From Novosphingobium lindaniclasticum LE124 (lineage in GTDB: Bacteria > Pseudomonadota > Alphaproteobacteria > Sphingomonadales > Sphingomonadaceae), in the NCBI RefSeq assembly GCF_000445125.1, contig NZ_ATHL01000019.1, positions 36,024 through 100,023 of the forward strand: a DNA stretch of 64,000 nucleotides. Reading direction: 5' to 3'. The notes below the pieces were generated by a model. That model saw only the letters and a list, made by a program, of their open reading frames with translations. It had not been told where the DNA came from and did not search any database. Within the stretch, counting starts at the first letter, position 1. Every line of letters starts with the position of its first letter. Shown here one piece after another: positions 29,753 to 39,504 of the stretch. The position numbers and the translations under genes are program-made.

Positions 29753-31864
29753 TTAGCGCGTGAATGCCTGAGCGTTACCCGCATCGACATTGATCATGTT
29801 GCCGGTCGATTTCGCCGACTGGTCGCCGGCGAGGAAATAGACCGCCTCGGCAATGTCCGAAGGCAGCACGTCGCGCTTCAGCATGGAGCGGTTGCGGTAG
29901 TGCTCTTCAAGTTCCTTGCCGGTGTCGATGCCGTGAGCGCCCGCGCGTTCCTTGCGCCAGTCGCCGTCCCAGATCTTGCTGCCCTTGATGACCGCATCGG
30001 GGTTGACGACGTTGACGCGGATACCGTGCGGCGCACCTTCCAACGCCAGGCAGCGGGCAAGGTGGTTCGCCGCCGCCTTGGCCGAAGCATAGGCAGAGGC
30101 ATTGGTGGCGGCGGCCACGCCGTTCTTCGAACCGATGAAGACGACCGAGGTGCCGCCCTGCTCTTTCATGCCCTTCAGCAGCGGCCAGGCGGCGCGGCTG
30201 GTGAGGAAGTAGCCTTGCGCCAACACGTCGTAATTGCGGTTCCACAGCTCGATCGTGGTTTCCTCGATCGGGGCCGACGACGCGATGCCGGCATTGGCGA
30301 CGAGGATGTCGAGCCCGCCGAATTCGCGCGCCGCCACGGCGAAGGCCTCGGAAACTTGCGCTTCGTCGGTCACGTCGCAGACGGCGGAGCGGACCACGTC
30401 CTTGCCGAACTGCTTGGCGAAACCGGCGCGGACTTCCTCGACGGCATCGGCGTCACGGTCGGCCAGCAGCACGCAGGCGCCATCCGCCATCAGGCGCGCG
30501 GCAGTGGCGGCACCGATACCGCCTGCGCCGCCGGTGACGAGCGCCACGCGGCCGACCAGGGGCCTCGGCGCAGGCATGCGCTGGAGCTTGGCTTCCTCGA
30601 GCAGCCAGTATTCGATGTCGAAGGCTTCCTGCTCGTCCAGCGCGATGTAGTCGCCGATGGCTTCGGCGCCGCGCATCACGTTGATGGCGTTGCCGTAGAA
30701 TTCCCCTGCAAGACGCGCAGTGGTCTTGTCGGTGGCGAAGGTCATGCGGCCGACACCCGGCACCAGCACGACCACTGGATTGGCGTCACGCATCGCAGGC
30801 GAGTTCGGACGCTTGCAGCGCTCGTAATAGGCGGCATACATGTCGCGATAATCGGCAATCTTCTGAGCCAGATAGTCCTGGTCCTGAAGACGCGAAGGGT
30901 CAAGCGTGAGAGGAGCGATCTTGGTGCGCAGGAAGTGATCGGGGCACGACGTGCCGAGACCGGCCAGACGCTCGAACTCTACCGAGTTCACGAATTCCAG
31001 CGCTTCGGCATCGTCGGAGAAGTGGCCAACCTTGCGGCGCGCGCCGGTCATCAGTCCGCGCAGGCGCGGCATCAGGTCGGCGGCAATGGCCGCGCGGTCT
31101 TCGGATGTGCCATGAGCGGCACCGCCGAACGCCGGCTTCTCCCCGAGCTTGGCGTTGAGGTACTTCGCCGCATCGGCGATCAGCTCGACGGTGTGTTCGT
31201 AGCAGGACTTGGCCGTGTCGGCCCAGCAGATGATGCCGTGGCCCGCCAGCATGACGCCTTCCACGCCGGGGTTAGCCGCCACGAAGTCGCGCAGCTGGAC
31301 GCCGAGCGTGTAGCCGGGGCGCTTCCAGCCGAGCCAGCCGATCTTGCCGCCCCAGATTTCCTGCGTCGCCGCTTCGCCGCCCGAGCTGGCCGCCAGCGCG
31401 ATGATCGCATCGGGGTGAACGTGATCGACATGTGCGAAAGGCAGCAGCGAGTGCAGCGGGGTATCGATCGAGGCGGCACGGCCGTTGAGGTTGAAGGTGC
31501 AGTGCGGCAGGTAGCCCACCATCTTATCGTCGTCTTCCGGCCCGGCGTAGTGCGCCTCGAGGCCGAGCAGCTTTTCCTGGTAGAGCGTTGCGAAGCCGTC
31601 GAGCTTCATCGAACCGATGTCGCCGCCCGAGCCCTTCACCCAGAGCACTTCCACTTCGGCACCGGTGAGCGGGTCCACTTCCGTCAGCTTGGCCGAAGTA
31701 TTGCCGCCGCCGAAGTTGGTGACGGTGAGGTCGGAACCGAGCAGATTGGAGCGGTAGAGCAGCAATTGCTCGGGCGAAAGCGTCGCGGCGAGCGAATCAT
31801 CCCAGCGGCTGGTCGGAACGGCGAAGGGTATCGCCGCGGTGCGAGAAGCGGTCATGGTATCCAT
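29753..31864 (-). CDS. rhaD: bifunctional rhamnulose-1-phosphate aldolase / lactaldehyde dehydrogenase
   Basis: A fusion of about 703 residues, the RhaEW type. Residues 1 to about 430 are a class II aldolase/adducin domain ('NFGGGNTSAKL', 'VKGSGGDIGSMK', 'HVDHVHPDAII', 'GHGIICWADTAKSCYEHTVEL'). Residues from about 435 are a short-chain dehydrogenase ('VALVTGGAGGIGAATAARL', 'VANAGIASSAPIEETT', catalytic Tyr-x3-Lys in 'YASAKAA'). Together they split rhamnulose-1-phosphate to DHAP and L-lactaldehyde and oxidise the latter to L-lactate. ATG 31864 is chosen because GAGG lies 6 bp upstream; ATG 31870 is too close to it. Confidence 0.93.
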   Translation of the reverse strand: MDTMTASRTAAIPFAVPTSRWDDSLAATLSPEQLLLYRSNLLGSDLTVTNFGGGNTSAKLTEVDPLTGAEVEVLWVKGSGGDIGSMKLDGFATLYQEKLLGLEAHYAGPEDDDKMVGYLPHCTFNLNGRAASIDTPLHSLLPFAHVDHVHPDAIIALAASSGGEAATQEIWGGKIGWLGWKRPGYTLGVQLRDFVAANPGVEGVMLAGHGIICWADTAKSCYEHTVELIADAAKYLNAKLGEKPAFGGAAHGTSEDRAAIAADLMPRLRGLMTGARRKVGHFSDDAEALEFVNSVEFERLAGLGTSCPDHFLRTKIAPLTLDPSRLQDQDYLAQKIADYRDMYAAYYERCKRPNSPAMRDANPVVVLVPGVGRMTFATDKTTARLAGEFYGNAINVMRGAEAIGDYIALDEQEAFDIEYWLLEEAKLQRMPAPRPLVGRVALVTGGAGGIGAATAARLMADGACVLLADRDADAVEEVRAGFAKQFGKDVVRSAVCDVTDEAQVSEAFAVAAREFGGLDILVANAGIASSAPIEETTIELWNRNYDVLAQGYFLTSRAAWPLLKGMKEQGGTSVVFIGSKNGVAAATNASAYASAKAAANHLARCLALEGAPHGIRVNVVNPDAVIKGSKIWDGDWRKERAGAHGIDTGKELEEHYRNRSMLKRDVLPSDIAEAVYFLAGDQSAKSTGNMINVDAGNAQAFTR

Positions 31865-31907
31865 AGTCATCCTCTACCAATTCGTGCTTGCATGAGCAAT
31901 CTGTTTC

Positions 31908-31977
31908 GCTACAAAACGATCACGTTCGATCACCAAAGTCAATCATAATTGGTCAGAACGGCAAGATTGGAAGAGGC
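31908..31977. promoter_or_regulatory. divergent rhamnose promoter region with direct repeat
   Basis: The 113-bp gap between rhaEW and rhaB contains CGATCAC twice, at 31917-31923 and 31927-31933, exactly 10 bp apart (one helical turn). The overlapping string GATCACGTTCGAT (31918-31930) recurs with one extra T as GATCACGTTTCGAT at 34566-34579, just before and into the rhaT start. This is the best candidate operator for the DeoR-type regulator at the end of the locus. Confidence 0.5.
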
Positions 31978-33399
31978 ATGACGGGAACGGGTACTTTCAT
32001 CGTCGTCGATATCGGCAAGACCCTCAGCAAGGTGACGCTGTGGACGCGCGGCGGGCGCATGCTCGACCGTCAGGTGCGGCCCAATGCCCTGTGCGAGCAC
32101 GAGGGTTTGCGCGTTCTCGATGTCGAGGGAATCGGCGGGTGGCTGCGCGCCGCGCTGCGTGGTTGGTCGGGCCATCCGGTGGAAGCGATCATCCCCGTGG
32201 CGCACGGTGCAGGCTTCGCCGCGCTTGGCAGCGGGGGCGGAGGACTGCTGTTCCCGCCGCTCGACTACGAACAGGCTGTTCCCGCAGAGATCATGGCGGA
32301 CTATCGCCGCGAACGGGACGCCTTCACGCTCACCGGCTCTCCCGCCCTTCCGGACGGCCTCAATCTCGGAACCCAGGTCTACTGGATGGCCCGGCTCCAC
32401 CCCGAGAAGATGGCCGGCGCCACGCTGGTGCCCTGGGCGCAGTACTGGGCCTGGTTCCTATCCGGCCAGGTCGCCAGCGAAGTGACCAGCCTCGGCTGCC
32501 ATACCGACCTCTGGTGCCCTGCCGACGCCCGCTTCTCCCCGATGGCCGAACGCTTCGGCTGGGCCGAACGCTTCGCCCCGGTCGCCAAGACCAGCGACGT
32601 CGTCGGCACCCTGCGCGCCGAGATCGCCGCCGAATCCGGCTTGCCGCCAACCGCCAAGGTTCTCGCGGGTCTTCACGATTCGAACGCTGCCCTCCTCGCC
32701 GCGCGCGGCTTCACGGCGATCGCCCGCAAGGAGGCGACGATCCTCTCGACCGGCACATGGTTCATCGCCATGCGTCTCGCGGCCGAGACATTCTCGATCG
32801 CGTCGCTGCCCGAGGCGCGCGACACGCTCGTCAATGTCGATGCCTATGGCTGGCCGGTGCCCTCGGCGCGCTTCATGGGCGGACGCGAGATCGAGTCGGT
32901 GATCCAGATCGACACCCGCCGCGTCGACATCCGCCCAGACCAGCCAAAGCTGATGGAGGCCGTCCCCGGCCTGCTCGCGCGCGGCACGATGATGATGCCG
33001 ACCCTGGCGCCCGGCTTCGGGCCTTTCCCGGATGGCAAGGCGGAATGGGTCGACAAACCCGAGGAATGGGCCGGCACCTGGTATGCCCGCCGTGCCGCGA
33101 TCTGCCTCTATGCGGCCATGGTGGCCGACACTTCGCTCGACCTGATCGGATCGAAGGAGCGCCTGCTGATCGAGGGCCGGTTCGCCGATGCGGAAGTCTT
33201 CGTCCGCGCCCTGGCGGCGCTGCGTCCCGAAACGGAAGTCTACGTGGCGAACGCGCATAACGACGTCTCGTTCGGCGCATTGCGGCTGATCAATCCGCTG
33301 CTTCAGGCGCAGGGCGGCCTGCGGCACGTCGAACCGCTGGAAGGCGACCTCTTCGCCTATCGCGACAAATGGCGCGCGCATATGCGAGAGCTGGCCTGA
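31978..33399 (+). CDS. rhaB: L-rhamnulokinase (FGGY family carbohydrate kinase)
   Basis: A 473-residue FGGY kinase. The N-terminal ATPase loop is '[16 protein letters not shown]', later motifs include '[17 protein letters not shown]'-type and '[11 protein letters not shown]'. It phosphorylates L-rhamnulose on C1; substrate is assigned from its position between rhaEW, lldD and rhaT. ATG 31978 is preceded by GGAAGAGG; a longer upstream frame exists but is not protein-like. The 3' end overlaps lldD by one base (TGATG). Confidence 0.88.
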   Translation: MTGTGTFIVVDIGKTLSKVTLWTRGGRMLDRQVRPNALCEHEGLRVLDVEGIGGWLRAALRGWSGHPVEAIIPVAHGAGFAALGSGGGGLLFPPLDYEQAVPAEIMADYRRERDAFTLTGSPALPDGLNLGTQVYWMARLHPEKMAGATLVPWAQYWAWFLSGQVASEVTSLGCHTDLWCPADARFSPMAERFGWAERFAPVAKTSDVVGTLRAEIAAESGLPPTAKVLAGLHDSNAALLAARGFTAIARKEATILSTGTWFIAMRLAAETFSIASLPEARDTLVNVDAYGWPVPSARFMGGREIESVIQIDTRRVDIRPDQPKLMEAVPGLLARGTMMMPTLAPGFGPFPDGKAEWVDKPEEWAGTWYARRAAICLYAAMVADTSLDLIGSKERLLIEGRFADAEVFVRALAALRPETEVYVANAHNDVSFGALRLINPLLQAQGGLRHVEPLEGDLFAYRDKWRAHMRELA

Positions 33400-34541
33400 T
33401 GATCACCGCTTCCGTTCCGGACTTTCGCGAGGCTGCCCGGCGCAAGCTGCCGCGCTTCCTGTTCGAATATATCGACGGCGGCTCCTATGCCGAGGCGACT
33501 TTGCGCCGCAACGTCTCGGACCTTGCCGAGCTTGCCCTGCGGCAGAGGGTGCTGCGCGACGTTTCGCAGCTCGATCTCTCGACGGAGATATTCGGGCAGA
33601 AGCTGGCTCTGCCCGTCGCCCTCGCCCCGATCGGCCTGGCGGGCCTCAATGCCCGGCGCGGGGAGTGCCAGGCGGTGCGCGCGGCGAACAAGGCGGGCAT
33701 TCCCTTCACGCTTTCCACCGTCGGCGCCTGCACCATCGGCGAAGTCGCCAAGGCCGCAAGCAAGCCGTTCTGGTTCCAGCTCTACATGATTCGCGACCGC
33801 GCCTTCATGAAGGACCTGCTGGCGAAAGCCGTCGAGGCCGGCTGCTCCACCCTTGTGTTCACGGTGGACATGCCCGTCCCCGGCAGCCGCTACCGCGACT
33901 ATCACACCGGCCTTGCCGGAACCGGCGGGTTCAAGGGCGCGGCCTGGCGCTTCGCCCAGGCCGCCGCGCGACCGGCCTGGGCCTGGGACGTCGGCATTCA
34001 CGGCCGCCCGCATACGCTGGGCAATGTCGCACCCGTGCTGTTGGGCAAGACCGGCATCGAGGACTTCTTCGCCTGGATGCGTAATAATTTCGACCCTTCG
34101 ATCAACTGGCGCGATCTCGATTTCATCCGCTCGGAATGGAAAGGGCCGCTGGTCATCAAGGGCATTCTCGATCCCGAAGATGCCAAGGAAGCCGCCGCGC
34201 TCGGCGCGGACGGGCTGGTCGTCTCCAACCACGGCGGCCGGCAGCTGGACGGCGTGCTCTCCAGCGCCCGCGCCCTGCCGCCCATCGCCGAGGCGGTGGG
34301 CGACCGCATGACGGTGCTGGCGGACGGCGGCATCCGCTCCGGCCTGGACGTGGTGCGCATGCTCGCGCTTGGCGCCAGGGGCGTGCTGCTCGGCCGGGCC
34401 TGGGCCTGGGCACTGGCGGCGGGCGGCGAAGCCGGCGTCACCAAGATGCTGAAACTGATCGAGGCCGAGATGCGCGTCGCCATGGCGCTCACCGGCACCA
34501 CGAAAATCGCGGAGATCGACAGAACGATCCTGGCCCGCTGA
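33399..34541 (+). CDS. lldD: L-lactate dehydrogenase (FMN-dependent, LldD family)
   Basis: A 380-residue FMN alpha-hydroxy-acid dehydrogenase: '[19 protein letters not shown]', '[10 protein letters not shown]', '[14 protein letters not shown]', the catalytic His in '[11 protein letters not shown]' and the FMN-phosphate site '[20 protein letters not shown]'. It oxidises L-lactate to pyruvate at the membrane, passing electrons to the respiratory chain. Within the rhamnose operon it would complete the route from L-lactaldehyde. Translationally coupled to rhaB. Confidence 0.92.
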   Translation: MITASVPDFREAARRKLPRFLFEYIDGGSYAEATLRRNVSDLAELALRQRVLRDVSQLDLSTEIFGQKLALPVALAPIGLAGLNARRGECQAVRAANKAGIPFTLSTVGACTIGEVAKAASKPFWFQLYMIRDRAFMKDLLAKAVEAGCSTLVFTVDMPVPGSRYRDYHTGLAGTGGFKGAAWRFAQAAARPAWAWDVGIHGRPHTLGNVAPVLLGKTGIEDFFAWMRNNFDPSINWRDLDFIRSEWKGPLVIKGILDPEDAKEAAALGADGLVVSNHGGRQLDGVLSSARALPPIAEAVGDRMTVLADGGIRSGLDVVRMLALGARGVLLGRAWAWALAAGGEAGVTKMLKLIEAEMRVAMALTGTTKIAEIDRTILAR

Positions 34542-34577
34542 CAAGATACGATAACTGAAAGAGAGGATCACGTTTCG

Positions 34578-35654
34578 ATGGGAGGCAATCCGGCGCTCGG
34601 CGTCCTGTTCCACTGGCTCGGCGGTTTTGCCTCCGCCAGCTTCTACGTCCCCTACAAGCGCATCAAGCTCTGGTCATGGGAAGTCTTCTGGCTGACCGGC
34701 GGTGTGTTCTCCTGGGCAATCGCCCCCTGGCTCTTCGCATCATTGCGCACCGAGAATCTGCTGGGCGTACTGGGAGCGACACCTGCCGCGACTCTTTTCT
34801 GGTGCTGGTTCTGGGGACTCATGTGGGGTTTCGGAGGGCTGACATTCGGCCTGACGATGCGCTACCTCGGGCTCTCACTGGGCATGGCGGTGGCGCTGGG
34901 CCTGACGACGGTGATCGGCACGATGGGGCCGCCGATCTTCCACGGCACCCTGGGCGAGATCGCCACCCGCACCAGTGGGCAGCTCACCCTGCTGGGGATC
35001 GCCATCACTCTTGCCGGCATCGTGGTGGTGGCCCGTGCCGGCAGTGCGAAGGACAAGGAACTGGGCGCCCAAGCCTCGGAAGGAGTCGCCGAATTCAACT
35101 TGCGCAAGGGTCTGTTGATCGCCGTGTTCTCCGGCGTGATGTCGGGCTGTTTCGCCTGGGGCCTCGATGCCGGGCAGCCCATCCGCGACCTGACGCTGGC
35201 CGCCGGCACCGATCCGTTGAGCCAGGGCCTTCCCGTGCTTTGCGTGGTGCTCGCGGGGGGCTTGACCACGAACGCGATCTGGTGCGCGCTGCTGATCCGG
35301 CGCAACCGCAGCTTCGGCCAGTTCTTCGGTGCCTCGGCCGACCCTGCCGAAGGCCGCCGCGCGCCGCTTCTCGTCAACTATCTGCTGGCGGCGCTGGGCG
35401 GAACCCTGTGGTACTTCCAGTTCTTCTTCTACACCATGGGCGAGAGCCAGATGGGCCGCTATGGCTTTTCCTCCTGGACGCTGCACATGGCCTCGATCAT
35501 TCTTTTCTCGACCTTGTGGGGCTTCGCGCTGCGCGAATGGAAAGGCGCCTCATCCCGCACGCGCACCATGGTCTGGACCGGGATCGGACTTCTGGTAGGC
35601 GCCACCGTCGTGATCGGCATCGGCAACATGATCGAGGCCCATGTCGCTCTGTAA
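34578..35654 (+). CDS. rhaT: L-rhamnose/proton symporter RhaT
   Basis: A 358-residue membrane protein with about ten hydrophobic segments and the RhaT pattern: 'HWLGGFASASFYVPYKRIKLWSWEVFWL', 'WGFGGLTFGLTMRYLGLSLGMAVALG', 'GVMSGCFAWGLDAGQP', 'WYFQFFFYTMGESQMGRYGFSSWTLHMASIILFSTLWG'. It imports L-rhamnose across the inner membrane. It starts 36 bp after lldD. The start region overlaps a near-copy of the putative operator found at the divergent promoter. Confidence 0.94.
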   Translation: MGGNPALGVLFHWLGGFASASFYVPYKRIKLWSWEVFWLTGGVFSWAIAPWLFASLRTENLLGVLGATPAATLFWCWFWGLMWGFGGLTFGLTMRYLGLSLGMAVALGLTTVIGTMGPPIFHGTLGEIATRTSGQLTLLGIAITLAGIVVVARAGSAKDKELGAQASEGVAEFNLRKGLLIAVFSGVMSGCFAWGLDAGQPIRDLTLAAGTDPLSQGLPVLCVVLAGGLTTNAIWCALLIRRNRSFGQFFGASADPAEGRRAPLLVNYLLAALGGTLWYFQFFFYTMGESQMGRYGFSSWTLHMASIILFSTLWGFALREWKGASSRTRTMVWTGIGLLVGATVVIGIGNMIEAHVAL

Positions 35655-35720
35655 GGGGCGACACGGCGGCAATTGAGCGAAAACGATTGCATCGACAGGG
35701 TAACGGCGACAGGAAACCGC

Positions 35721-36497
35721 ATGCACTCGACCGAACGTGAACGCCTGATCCTGGAATCCGTCGCCGCCACCGGCTTCGTGAGCTATCGTTCTCTCGAAGC
35801 CCGGCTGGACGCCTCGCCCGCCACGATCCGGCGCGACCTGACCCGCCTGGAAGAGGCGGGGCATATCCTGCGCGTCCACGGCGGCGCCAAGCTGCCCGAG
35901 GACGACAAGCCGGAAGGGCCCGAGGGTCTCGCCGGCACCCCGTTCGAGCAGTCGATCACTCAGAACCTGCCGGCCAAGCAGGCCATCGGCCGCGCCGCCG
36001 CCCGGCTCTGCCGCCCCGGCGAAGGGATCATGATCGACGGCGGCACCACGACGCTCCAGATGTGCCCCTATCTCGACGGGCTGGACATGCAGGTTCTGAC
36101 GAACTCCTTGCACATCGTCCACGCCCTGCTGCCGCAAGTGGGAACGCGCGTGCTGCTGCCCTCGGGCACGGTGTTTCGCGAGCAGAACATCGTCCTCGCG
36201 CCTGCCGGAGAGGATTCGATGCCGCGCTTCCATGCGCCCAAGCTGTTCATGGGCGCCGCGGCAGTGGGCCCTCAGGGCGTGATGCAGCAGGACGTGATCC
36301 TGGTCGCCGCCGAACGCCGGTTCATGGACCGGGCGGAGGAGGTGATCCTGATGGTGGACAGCTCGAAGTTCCGCTCCTCTTCCGGAGCGATCGTCTGCGG
36401 CCTCGACGAAGTGGACACGATCGTCACCGATCCCGGCATTCCCCAGGAGATGGCGGATCAGCTCCGGGATCTCGGCGTGAAGCTGGTGATCGGCTAG
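35721..36497 (+). CDS. DeoR/GlpR family regulator, probable rhamnose regulator
   Basis: A 258-residue DeoR-type protein with an N-terminal HTH ('RERLILESVAATGFVSYRSLEARLDASPATIRRDLTRLEEAGHILRVHGGA') and a sugar-phosphate-sensing domain ('GEGIMIDGGTTTLQM', 'LTNSLHIVHAL', 'VDSSKF'). Last gene of the rhamnose operon; DeoR-type regulators control rhamnose use in Rhizobium and other alphaproteobacteria, so the same job is likely here. ATG 35721 follows AGGA; an upstream start at 35673 would add 16 residues. Confidence 0.87.
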   Translation: MHSTERERLILESVAATGFVSYRSLEARLDASPATIRRDLTRLEEAGHILRVHGGAKLPEDDKPEGPEGLAGTPFEQSITQNLPAKQAIGRAAARLCRPGEGIMIDGGTTTLQMCPYLDGLDMQVLTNSLHIVHALLPQVGTRVLLPSGTVFREQNIVLAPAGEDSMPRFHAPKLFMGAAAVGPQGVMQQDVILVAAERRFMDRAEEVILMVDSSKFRSSSGAIVCGLDEVDTIVTDPGIPQEMADQLRDLGVKLVIG

Positions 36498-36548
36498 AGC
36501 AGTTTCCGAGTGATCGGGTGATTCCACCTGATTGGAAAATCCTCTAGC
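36493..36548. terminator. palindromic repeat between convergent genes
   Basis: The arms TAGAGCAGTTTCC (from about 36495) and GGAAAATCCTCTA (to about 36547) are imperfect reverse complements, with further GTGATT.../...CACCTGATT matches inside. The palindrome spans the whole 46-bp gap between the DeoR and LysR stop codons, including both stops. It resembles dispersed alphaproteobacterial palindromes of the GAGCATTTTCC type. It could end transcription from both sides. Confidence 0.5.
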
Positions 36549-37473
36549 CGGCGCCGAGCGCGGCCAGCATGGCCTCGGCCAGCGGCGACAGCCGGCGCGC
36601 GGCCAAGCGCAGCACGCCGACGCTGCGCTCGAACACCGCTTCCTGAATGGCGATCGCCCGGATCGAACCGTCCGAGGCGCCGTCGAGCGCGACCGTGCGC
36701 GGCAAGACGGTCACGCGGTCGGTCTCCCGCACGATCGCGCGAGTGGTAAGCAGCGAGTCGCAGCGGATCGTCGTGCGCGGCACCGAGACGCCGGCGGCGA
36801 TGAACAGGGCATCGACCTGACGGCGGAAAGCACCGCGGGCTTCCGGCAGGACCCAGGGATAGTGCTCGACGTCGCGCAGCGAGACGTGCTCTCCCAGATC
36901 GGCGTGGCGCGGGCCGACGATCAGCGCGAAAGGATCGCGTGCGCACGTCACTTCCTCCATGTCCGGCGGGACGTTCTGAATGCGCGTGGTGACGAAGGCC
37001 AGTTCGACCTCGCCCTTGCGCAGCATGTCGATCAGTTGTTCGTCCGGCCGCTCTACCGCACTCAGCGCGAAATCGCCGACCGCTTCCTCCACGCGCAGGA
37101 TCGCGCCGGGCAGCAGCGTGAGCAAGGCGCCGGGCGTCCCGCCGATTCGCAGCGGTCCGGCAATGTGGTGCCGGGCGTGCTCGACGTCGCTCATCGCGTC
37201 GGAAAGCAGCCGCGCCATCGCCTCGGCCGGGCGGCGCAGCACTTCGCCCTCACGGGTCAGCACGATGCCGCCGCGCCGCCGCTCGAACAGCGCCACGCCG
37301 AGACGACGCTCGAGCAGGGCGATGGTGTTGGAGACCGAGGGCTGCGACAGGTTCAGCACGCGCGCCGCCGCGCTGATCGAGCCGGTTTCGCAAACCACGC
37401 GGAACGTCATCAGCGCGCGCGGATCGATCGCCGGCATGCGTGCCAATGGCGAGGAGGCAGAGATGTCCGTCAT
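36544..37473 (-). CDS. LysR family transcriptional regulator
   Basis: A 309-residue LysR protein ('ALMTFRVVCETGSISAAARVLNLSQPSVSNTIALLERRLGVALFERRRGGIVLT') with a complete effector domain containing 'RPDEQLIDMLRKGEVELAFVTTRI'. ATG 37473 has GGAG 10 bp upstream; a TTG at 37503 is the other option. It is convergent with the rhamnose operon and followed upstream by the regA end, so no target is suggested by position. Confidence 0.85.
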   Translation of the reverse strand: MTDISASSPLARMPAIDPRALMTFRVVCETGSISAAARVLNLSQPSVSNTIALLERRLGVALFERRRGGIVLTREGEVLRRPAEAMARLLSDAMSDVEHARHHIAGPLRIGGTPGALLTLLPGAILRVEEAVGDFALSAVERPDEQLIDMLRKGEVELAFVTTRIQNVPPDMEEVTCARDPFALIVGPRHADLGEHVSLRDVEHYPWVLPEARGAFRRQVDALFIAAGVSVPRTTIRCDSLLTTRAIVRETDRVTVLPRTVALDGASDGSIRAIAIQEAVFERSVGVLRLAARRLSPLAEAMLAALGAG

Positions 37474-37598
37474 GCCGACGGCGCTCCAGCGCCCAAGACG
37501 CAAATGCTTCCATTGTGTTTCGACATCACACCATCCCCGTCATCGCGAGCGTACCAATGACGAACGGCAAAGCGATGTCGAGCGCATTTGGAACCACG

Positions 37599-38150
37599 CT
37601 AAAGCTGCCGCTTCTCCAGCTTGCGCGCCAGAGTGCGGCGGTGGAGGCCAAGACGGCGGGCGGCCTCCGAAATATTGAACTCGCATTCGACGAGCGTGCC
37701 GTGGATATATTCCCACTCCAGCGTCTTGATCGAACTGCGCCTTCCGTCGACCGGGACGCTGGCATCGCCCTCCCCGCTGGTGAAGGCAGCCTCGATATCG
37801 TCGGTGTTGGAAGGCTTGGCGAGGTAGTGCGAGGCGCCGAGCTTGATCGCTTCGACGGCGGTGGCGATCGAGGCATAGCCGGTCAGCACGACGATCCGGG
37901 TTTCCGGGCAACGGGCATGGAGCGACTGCACCACCGCCAGCCCCGACGAGGCGCCAAGTTTCAGGTCCACCACGGCATAGTCGAAGACTTCGTCCTCGCT
38001 CAGCGCCTCGACATCGTCGGGGCTGGCGGCGGAGCTGACGCGGTAGCCGCGCCGCTCGAACGAGCGGCGCAAGGTACGCGCGAAGGTCGGATCGTCCTCG
38101 ACGATCAGCAGGCTCGCGCCCTCCGCTTCGTTCATCGCTGCTTCCGTCAT
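37599..38150 (-). CDS. regA: RegA/PrrA-type redox response regulator
   Basis: A 183-residue response regulator: acidic pocket 'VEDD' (17-20), phospho-acceptor Asp62 in 'VVDLKLG', Thr90 and Lys112, then a Fis-type HTH at about 158-181 ('ISEAARRLGLHRRTLARKLEKRQL'), the near-invariant RegA/ActR/PrrA end. It controls respiratory, photosynthetic or nitrogen genes with redox state in alphaproteobacteria. It lies 13 bp downstream of regB and at the end of the cyo operon. ATG 38135 is an alternative start. Confidence 0.92.
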   Translation of the reverse strand: MTEAAMNEAEGASLLIVEDDPTFARTLRRSFERRGYRVSSAASPDDVEALSEDEVFDYAVVDLKLGASSGLAVVQSLHARCPETRIVVLTGYASIATAVEAIKLGASHYLAKPSNTDDIEAAFTSGEGDASVPVDGRRSSIKTLEWEYIHGTLVECEFNISEAARRLGLHRRTLARKLEKRQL

Positions 38151-38163
38151 CGTGCTTCGCCCA

Positions 38164-39504
38164 TCATGCCGCCCCGGCTGTATCTTCGCCCTTTCGCGGC
38201 TCGTAGGCCAATGTAGCAAGCGGAATCGCAAGTTGCACCCTCGCGCCGCCATCGGCGAGATTGTCGACCGCGACTTTGCCGCCGAGCTTGCGGATCACGT
38301 TGACGACCAGGAACAGTCCGAGCCCGCCGCCGTCCCGGCCTTTGGTGGAGGCATAGGGCTGACCGACGCGCGGCAGCATCTCGGGCGCAAAGCCGGGACC
38401 GCGGTCGCTCACGGTGAGGACGAGCTGGCCGTGATCGCCGGCGGCATCTACCCAGGCCTCGATGATCACCAGCGCCGGAGAGACTTCCACGGCATTGTCG
38501 ATGACATTGCCGATCACCTGCCGAAGGCCGGGATCGGCGACGATCGAGCGGTCTTCGGCGATCCGGTCGATGAAGCGCAGCTCGCCGGGCATACGGGCGC
38601 GCCATTCTTCCAGGATCTCGCTCAGGAAACCGCGCAGGGTGGTCACCGCCGGATCGATGCCGCGAATTTCGCCCGCCGACATGAGGATGCCGCTGACGAT
38701 GTTCTTGCAGCGCGCCAGTTCACGACGCACGTCCACGAGGTCGGCGGCGAGGTCCGGGTCCTCGGCGATGCCCGGCTGGCGCGCCCAGTCGCCAAGGATC
38801 ACCGAGATCGACGACAACGGCGTGCCCAGCTCATGGGCAGCGCCGGAGGCGAGCAGGCCCATGCGGATGATGTGGTCTTCCTCCACCGCTTGCTGGCGCA
38901 GCGCGGCAAGCTTGGCGTCGCTTTCGCGCCGGGTGAAGTCCAGCCGGGCGACGAAGACGATCAGCAGCACGGCCGCCAGCACGAAACAGAACAGGCTGCC
39001 GTAGATGTAGAGTTCGAACGGGCGCTCCGCATAGCGCTCCGGCAGTTGCAGCGGGACGTAGAAGTAGGTCAGCAGCAACATGCAGAGGCAGGCGTTGATC
39101 GCAACCAGCGAACTCCAGCGCAAGTCGAGGATCACTGCCGCGATGACGATCTGGAGCAGGAACAGGAACGTGAAGGGATTGGTCGCGCCGCCGCTGTGAT
39201 AAAGCTGCCAGCACAGCGCGGTCACATCCACCATCAACGCCGAGAACAGCTCGCCCTGGGTGAAGTCCCGCCGCCGCAGCACGACGCTGGCGGAGGCGAG
39301 GTTGACGACGATCAGCAGCAGCGGCGCCAGCAGCAGCGGCGCCAGTTGCAGCTTCACGCCCAAGGCCTGCGAGACGATGACGATCGTCGCAAGCTGGCCG
39401 AACACCGCCGTCCAGCGCAGCTGGGTCAGCAGGATGACATTGGCGCGGCTGGCCGACCCCCTTGGCAGGCCCGGCGGCGCGAACAGTTCGATCAGGCGGT
39501 CCAT
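38164..39504 (-). CDS. regB: RegB/PrrB-type redox sensor histidine kinase
   Basis: A 446-residue membrane kinase with about six N-terminal membrane segments. The quinone-sensing motif GGATNPF lies at 105-111 (family consensus GGxxNPF). H-box His224 is in 'GAAHELGTPLSSI', and Cys266 in 'ELARCKNIVSGIL' is at the position of the redox-active cysteine known in Rhodobacter RegB. The ATPase domain has 'NVIDNAVE' and 'DRGPGFAPE...GGGLGLFL'. It senses quinone-pool/redox state and phosphorylates RegA. It overlaps the SURF1 gene by 13 bp, so it is probably expressed with the oxidase. Confidence 0.92.
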   Translation of the reverse strand: MDRLIELFAPPGLPRGSASRANVILLTQLRWTAVFGQLATIVIVSQALGVKLQLAPLLLAPLLLIVVNLASASVVLRRRDFTQGELFSALMVDVTALCWQLYHSGGATNPFTFLFLLQIVIAAVILDLRWSSLVAINACLCMLLLTYFYVPLQLPERYAERPFELYIYGSLFCFVLAAVLLIVFVARLDFTRRESDAKLAALRQQAVEEDHIIRMGLLASGAAHELGTPLSSISVILGDWARQPGIAEDPDLAADLVDVRRELARCKNIVSGILMSAGEIRGIDPAVTTLRGFLSEILEEWRARMPGELRFIDRIAEDRSIVADPGLRQVIGNVIDNAVEVSPALVIIEAWVDAAGDHGQLVLTVSDRGPGFAPEMLPRVGQPYASTKGRDGGGLGLFLVVNVIRKLGGKVAVDNLADGGARVQLAIPLATLAYEPRKGEDTAGAA

